From Anaerolineales bacterium (GTDB lineage: Bacteria > Chloroflexota > Anaerolineae > Anaerolineales > UBA4823): DNA of 9,228 bases. Below are positions 6,986 through 9,228 of the stretch, in pieces. The stretch spans positions 7,585 to 16,812 of the forward strand of contig JAOAHK010000002.1 of the NCBI GenBank assembly GCA_026415275.1. Reading direction: 5' to 3'. Under the pieces are notes generated by a model. The model worked only from the letters and a program-made list of their open reading frames with translations, searched no databases and was not told the origin of the DNA. Both the position numbers and the translations under genes were made by a program. How positions within the stretch are numbered: position 1 is the first letter of the stretch; the number at the start of each line of letters is the position of its first letter.

Positions 6986-7543
6986 CTAAACTTCCATAAT
7001 TTCCCTTTCTTTTCGTTCACCAATTTTATTGATCTCCTCGATGTAGCGATCGGTGATCTTCTGCAATTCAGCTTCGCCCTTTTGTAACTCATCTTCGGAG
7101 ATCAGTTTTTCTTGCTGAAGTTCGCGCAAATCACGAATGCTATCGCGGCGCACATTGCGGGCAGCCACCCGTGCTTCCTCGACGCGATTATGCACCACTT
7201 TCACCAATTCACGGCGTCGTTCCTCGGTCAGCGGTGGCAGGATTAATCGAATGGTCTTGCCATCATTATTTGGCGTCAAGCCGAGGTCTGAGGCAAGGAT
7301 AGCTCGTTCAATCGCCTTGAGCGAGGAACTGTCGAAGGGGCGAATCAGCAACATACGTGGTTCAGGGACGCTGATGGTTGCCAACTGAACCAATGGCGTG
7401 CTGACACCATAATATTCGACTTGCAAACGCTCGATGAGCGCCGGGCTGGCGCGCCCAGTGCGGATGCCGCTCAGGTCATCCTCCAGAGACTGGATTGCCC
7501 CTTTCATACGGGCTTCAGCTTCTTTGTAAACATCATTTAGCAT
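6986..7543 (-). CDS. frr: Ribosome-recycling factor
   Basis: The 185-residue protein has the full family length and releases the ribosome and mRNA after termination, together with EF-G. The N-terminal helix contains SLEDDLSGIRTGRASPALIERLQVEYYG and the second domain the segment VPEPRMLLIRPFDSSSLKAIERAI, followed by NNDGKTIRLILPPLTEERRRELVK; all are characteristic. The start ATG 7543 has an excellent ribosome binding site, GGAGGAG (7550-7556). In most bacteria frr follows rpsB, tsf and pyrH; here nothing upstream in the same direction is within 320 bases, so it heads its own operon with uppS and cdsA. Confidence 0.97.
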   Translation of the reverse strand: MLNDVYKEAEARMKGAIQSLEDDLSGIRTGRASPALIERLQVEYYGVSTPLVQLATISVPEPRMLLIRPFDSSSLKAIERAILASDLGLTPNNDGKTIRLILPPLTEERRRELVKVVHNRVEEARVAARNVRRDSIRDLRELQQEKLISEDELQKGEAELQKITDRYIEEINKIGERKEREIMEV

Positions 7544-7870
7544 GGTTCACTCCTCCAACGGTGCAGGTTGGAATTGAGGCTATAGCCCAAGCCTGTTGAG
7601 GTTGGTGTTGTTAATTATCACATAAAAATGATTATTCTCGACTTCTACTTACTGCATTTCCAATGATCAATTTATGAGCAGTTGCCATGGGTGGACTTCC
7701 TTTGGGTTTCCTATAACGCTGCTTACCAAATGATAAGTAAAGGATAACCGAAAAACGACAGGTAGGGAAGGGGTGCATCCTCCTCTCGGATTGAAGTACT
7801 CAAACAGAAAGGGCTCTTATCCGGATCAAATTGGATTGTGATAAAATAAAAACACAAACGGAGTTTGGAA
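7544..7870. other. Divergent intergenic region between frr and the nuclease-fold gene
   Basis: About 320 bases without a coherent gene. It should hold promoters for both sides. A leftward candidate is the extended -10 TGT-GATAAT (minus strand, 7622-7614), giving a leader of about 65 bases to frr, but no good -35 lies 17 bases away. A rightward candidate is TAAAAT (7842-7847) preceded by TGTGA, with only TTATCC (7817-7822, 19-base spacer) as a -35. GGCTATAGCC (7578-7587) is a short perfect palindrome in the frr leader. Nothing else stands out. Confidence 0.5.
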
Positions 7871-8704
7871 GTGAAAGAAGATATTCGCGAGCTTATCCAA
7901 AGAGAGCTTCCTGAATTAGTGATGAAAGACCCCCAAATTCGGGATTGGGTCTGGCACTTGATTCACGATTACGCGCCTAGCCGCGCCGAGACGGAGAGCC
8001 GCTTCGAGCAAATGCTAGCTGAAATTCGCGCCATGCGCGAAGAGAGCGAGCGCAAATGGGAAGAAAACTTGCGCAAATGGGAGGAAAACGAACGCAGGTG
8101 GGAAGAAAACTCACGCCGGCTTGATGCCATGATTGAAGAGAGCAAGCGCAAGTGGGAAGAAAACGAGCGCAAATGGGAAGAAAACCTGCGCAAATGGGAA
8201 GAAAATGAGCGCAGGTGGGAAGAAAACCAAAAAGCCATCCGTGAGCTATTTAAGCAAACCTCGCAGCTTGAACGAACCATGATTCAGACGATCGGCGCTC
8301 TTGGGGCGCGGTGGGGAATTGCGACCGAGGCGTCTTTCCGCAACGCGCTCAAAGCGATTCTCGAAGAGTCCTTTGGAATTAAAGTGGAGCAGGTTGAATA
8401 TCGCACTGAAAGCGGAGAAGTATATGACCGCCCCGAGCAAGTAGAGTTGGATGTGATCATCCGAAATGGAGAAGTGTTGGTGTGCGAGATCAAGTCCGCA
8501 GCAAGCCGTGCGGATATTTACACGTTCAACCGCAAGGTGCAGTCGTATGAAAAACGGTCGCAGCGTAAGGTGAATCGCAAACTCTTGATTTCGCCGATGG
8601 TTTTGGCAAGAGATAAAGAGCTCGCTCAAGAGTTAGGGATTGAGGTCTATAGCTACGCGGGAGAGGTCGTTTTGCAGATTGACCCCAGAAGGGCGAGCCA
8701 GTAG
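7871..8704 (+). CDS. Coiled-coil protein with PD-(D/E)XK nuclease-like domain (DUF3782-like)
   Basis: The start is GTG 7871, since GGAG (7860-7863) lies 7 bases before it; the TTG at 7865 is only one base from that site. The 277-residue protein has a short helical N-terminus, a charged coiled coil at about residues 38-130 with seven heptads of the type xRKWEEN or xRRWEEN, and a C-terminal domain from about residue 137. That domain has a conserved-looking RWG (147-149), ELD with Asp194 and EIK with Glu206 and Lys208, spaced as in PD-(D/E)XK nucleases. The fold resembles the DUF3782 group, whose activity is unknown to me. The heptads repeat at the DNA level (8048-8227), with the Trp fixed. The end of the gene lies inside a hairpin. 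It stands alone beside housekeeping genes, so a DNA-modifying or structural role is open. Confidence 0.8.
   Translation: MKEDIRELIQRELPELVMKDPQIRDWVWHLIHDYAPSRAETESRFEQMLAEIRAMREESERKWEENLRKWEENERRWEENSRRLDAMIEESKRKWEENERKWEENLRKWEENERRWEENQKAIRELFKQTSQLERTMIQTIGALGARWGIATEASFRNALKAILEESFGIKVEQVEYRTESGEVYDRPEQVELDVIIRNGEVLVCEIKSAASRADIYTFNRKVQSYEKRSQRKVNRKLLISPMVLARDKELAQELGIEVYSYAGEVVLQIDPRRASQ
8048..8227 (+). repeat. In-frame 21-bp heptad-coding repeat, duplicated block
   Basis: Seven 21-bp units code for xRKWEEN or xRRWEEN: three at 8048-8110 and four at 8144-8227, separated by 33 bases coding SRRLDAMIEES. The first and fifth units (8048-8068 and 8165-8185) are identical at the DNA level, and the three-unit block ERKWEEN-LRKWEEN-ERRWEEN recurs 117 bases later with only synonymous changes. 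This looks like a recent in-frame duplication that keeps the coiled coil in register. Confidence 0.9.
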
Positions 8705-8715
8705 CTCGCCCTTCT
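8687..8715. terminator. Perfect 11-bp hairpin at the convergent gene ends, likely bidirectional terminator
   Basis: AGAAGGGCGAG (8687-8697) pairs perfectly with CTCGCCCTTCT (8705-8715), with the loop CCAGTAG containing the stop codon of the nuclease-fold gene (8702-8704). It sits 5 bases before the stop of the convergent minus-strand gene. No T-run follows on either strand, so it may act as an mRNA end-protecting or bidirectional terminating structure and not as a classical intrinsic terminator. Confidence 0.6.
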
Positions 8716-8719
8716 GTTA

Positions 8720-9228
8720 CTATTGCACTGGCGAGTTGAGGGTATTGTAAAAGCCGAACACCACACCACTTTGGGTAAATGCAATCTGCAAAAATGGTTT
8801 CATGAAGGTCGTTGGCACAGCGCCATTTTGCCAGGTGAAGAAATAATTTTCACCCTTCTTGATTTCTTCGTAGGTGAGCGCAGTCACCCGCTCGGCAAAG
8901 TCAGGAACGACGGCATAGGCGATCGTTTCGGCCTTGGTACGCAGTTCGGCTACGGTTAAGGGGGTCGCCGCCGCGGGCAGGGAGGAAAGGGTATCCCGCG
9001 CATCGACTTCCACAATTTGCCTATTCAGAGGATCGTATGAGTATCGCCGTCCCTCGGTGTCTACAAAGACTTGCACGCGCAAGTCACCGTTCGTTGAGTT
9101 GATCATTCGCTCTTCGCCGGCGAACTCTAGGGGCAAATTCGGCAATCCCAGAATCGTGCGCAGAGTCTGGATAGCCTGCAACACCTCGTCTGTAATCGAT
9201 ACGGAAGAGGGTGTAGCTGTTGGTGGTG
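8720..9228 (-). CDS. Probable exported protein, C-terminal part, unknown function
   Basis: The reading frame is open from the right edge (9228) to TAG at 8720-8722, so the N-terminus lies outside the window; the codon at 9184 is an internal GTG and need not be a start. The visible part begins PPTATPSSVS, a Pro/Thr/Ser-rich linker of the kind found after lipoprotein or secretion signals. It continues with LQAIQTLRTILGL, a segment QVFVDTEGRRYSYDPLNRQIVEVDARD and YEEIKKGENYFFTWQN. The pattern of a short helix followed by strands with YxYD and FxW resembles PepSY/YcdB-like modules, which often regulate proteases, but the similarity is faint. Function and localisation are not established. Confidence 0.6.
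   Translation of the reverse strand, partial: PPTATPSSVSITDEVLQAIQTLRTILGLPNLPLEFAGEERMINSTNGDLRVQVFVDTEGRRYSYDPLNRQIVEVDARDTLSSLPAAATPLTVAELRTKAETIAYAVVPDFAERVTALTYEEIKKGENYFFTWQNGAVPTTFMKPFLQIAFTQSGVVFGFYNTLNSPVQ

Noticed and set aside
7969..8280. 103-residue minus-strand frame opposite the heptad repeats
   Set aside because: Its Ser-Ser-His-Leu-Arg repeats are the mirror of the repetitive coiled-coil codons, and it has no ribosome binding site.

Overview
The window looks like chromosomal DNA from an Anaerolineae-type Chloroflexota bacterium. This is inferred from protein resemblance (a NMT1/RibY-like lipoprotein, a DUF3782-like nuclease-fold protein with a tryptophan-rich coiled coil, and the frr-uppS-cdsA cluster) and not from a marker gene. 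No tRNA, rRNA, CRISPR array, transposase or integrase was seen.

Layout. (1) Bases 1-262, minus strand: the N-terminal part of an ACR3-like arsenite efflux permease, followed by a gene-free AT-rich stretch with a perfect 18-bp tandem repeat. (2) Bases 564-2151: an accessory-looking, AT-rich divergent pair, a four-helix membrane protein (minus) and a membrane-anchored lytic transglycosylase (plus). They are separated by about 200 bases holding two face-to-face sigma70-type promoters whose -10 boxes overlap and whose spacers each contain a palindrome GAAC-N4-GTTC, the form of the Gram-positive LexA (SOS) box. (3) Bases 2287-5260, plus: a strong promoter drives an operon of an unusual regulator (IclR winged helix, degenerate IclR effector domain, C-terminal pyridoxamine-phosphate-oxidase-like flavin-binding barrel), an ABC permease and a NMT1/THI5-type substrate-binding lipoprotein. 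No ATPase is present. The flavin-type domain and the RibY-like binding protein suggest uptake of riboflavin or a related vitamin or precursor. (4) Bases 5287-5349: a palindromic, possibly dispersed repeat between convergent genes. (5) Bases 5374-7543, minus: the housekeeping operon frr-uppS-cdsA (ribosome recycling, undecaprenyl-diphosphate synthesis, CDP-diacylglycerol synthesis); UppS has an Arg where Met normally precedes the catalytic Asp. (6) Bases 7871-8704, plus: a coiled-coil PD-(D/E)XK-like protein with Trp-containing heptad repeats, ending in a strong hairpin shared with (7) a partial, probably exported protein of unknown function on the minus strand (8720-9228).

The most interesting elements are the apparently SOS-controlled membrane-protein/transglycosylase pair and the flavin-domain IclR regulator fused into a vitamin-type transporter operon. 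Both functional readings are inference from sequence and need tests.
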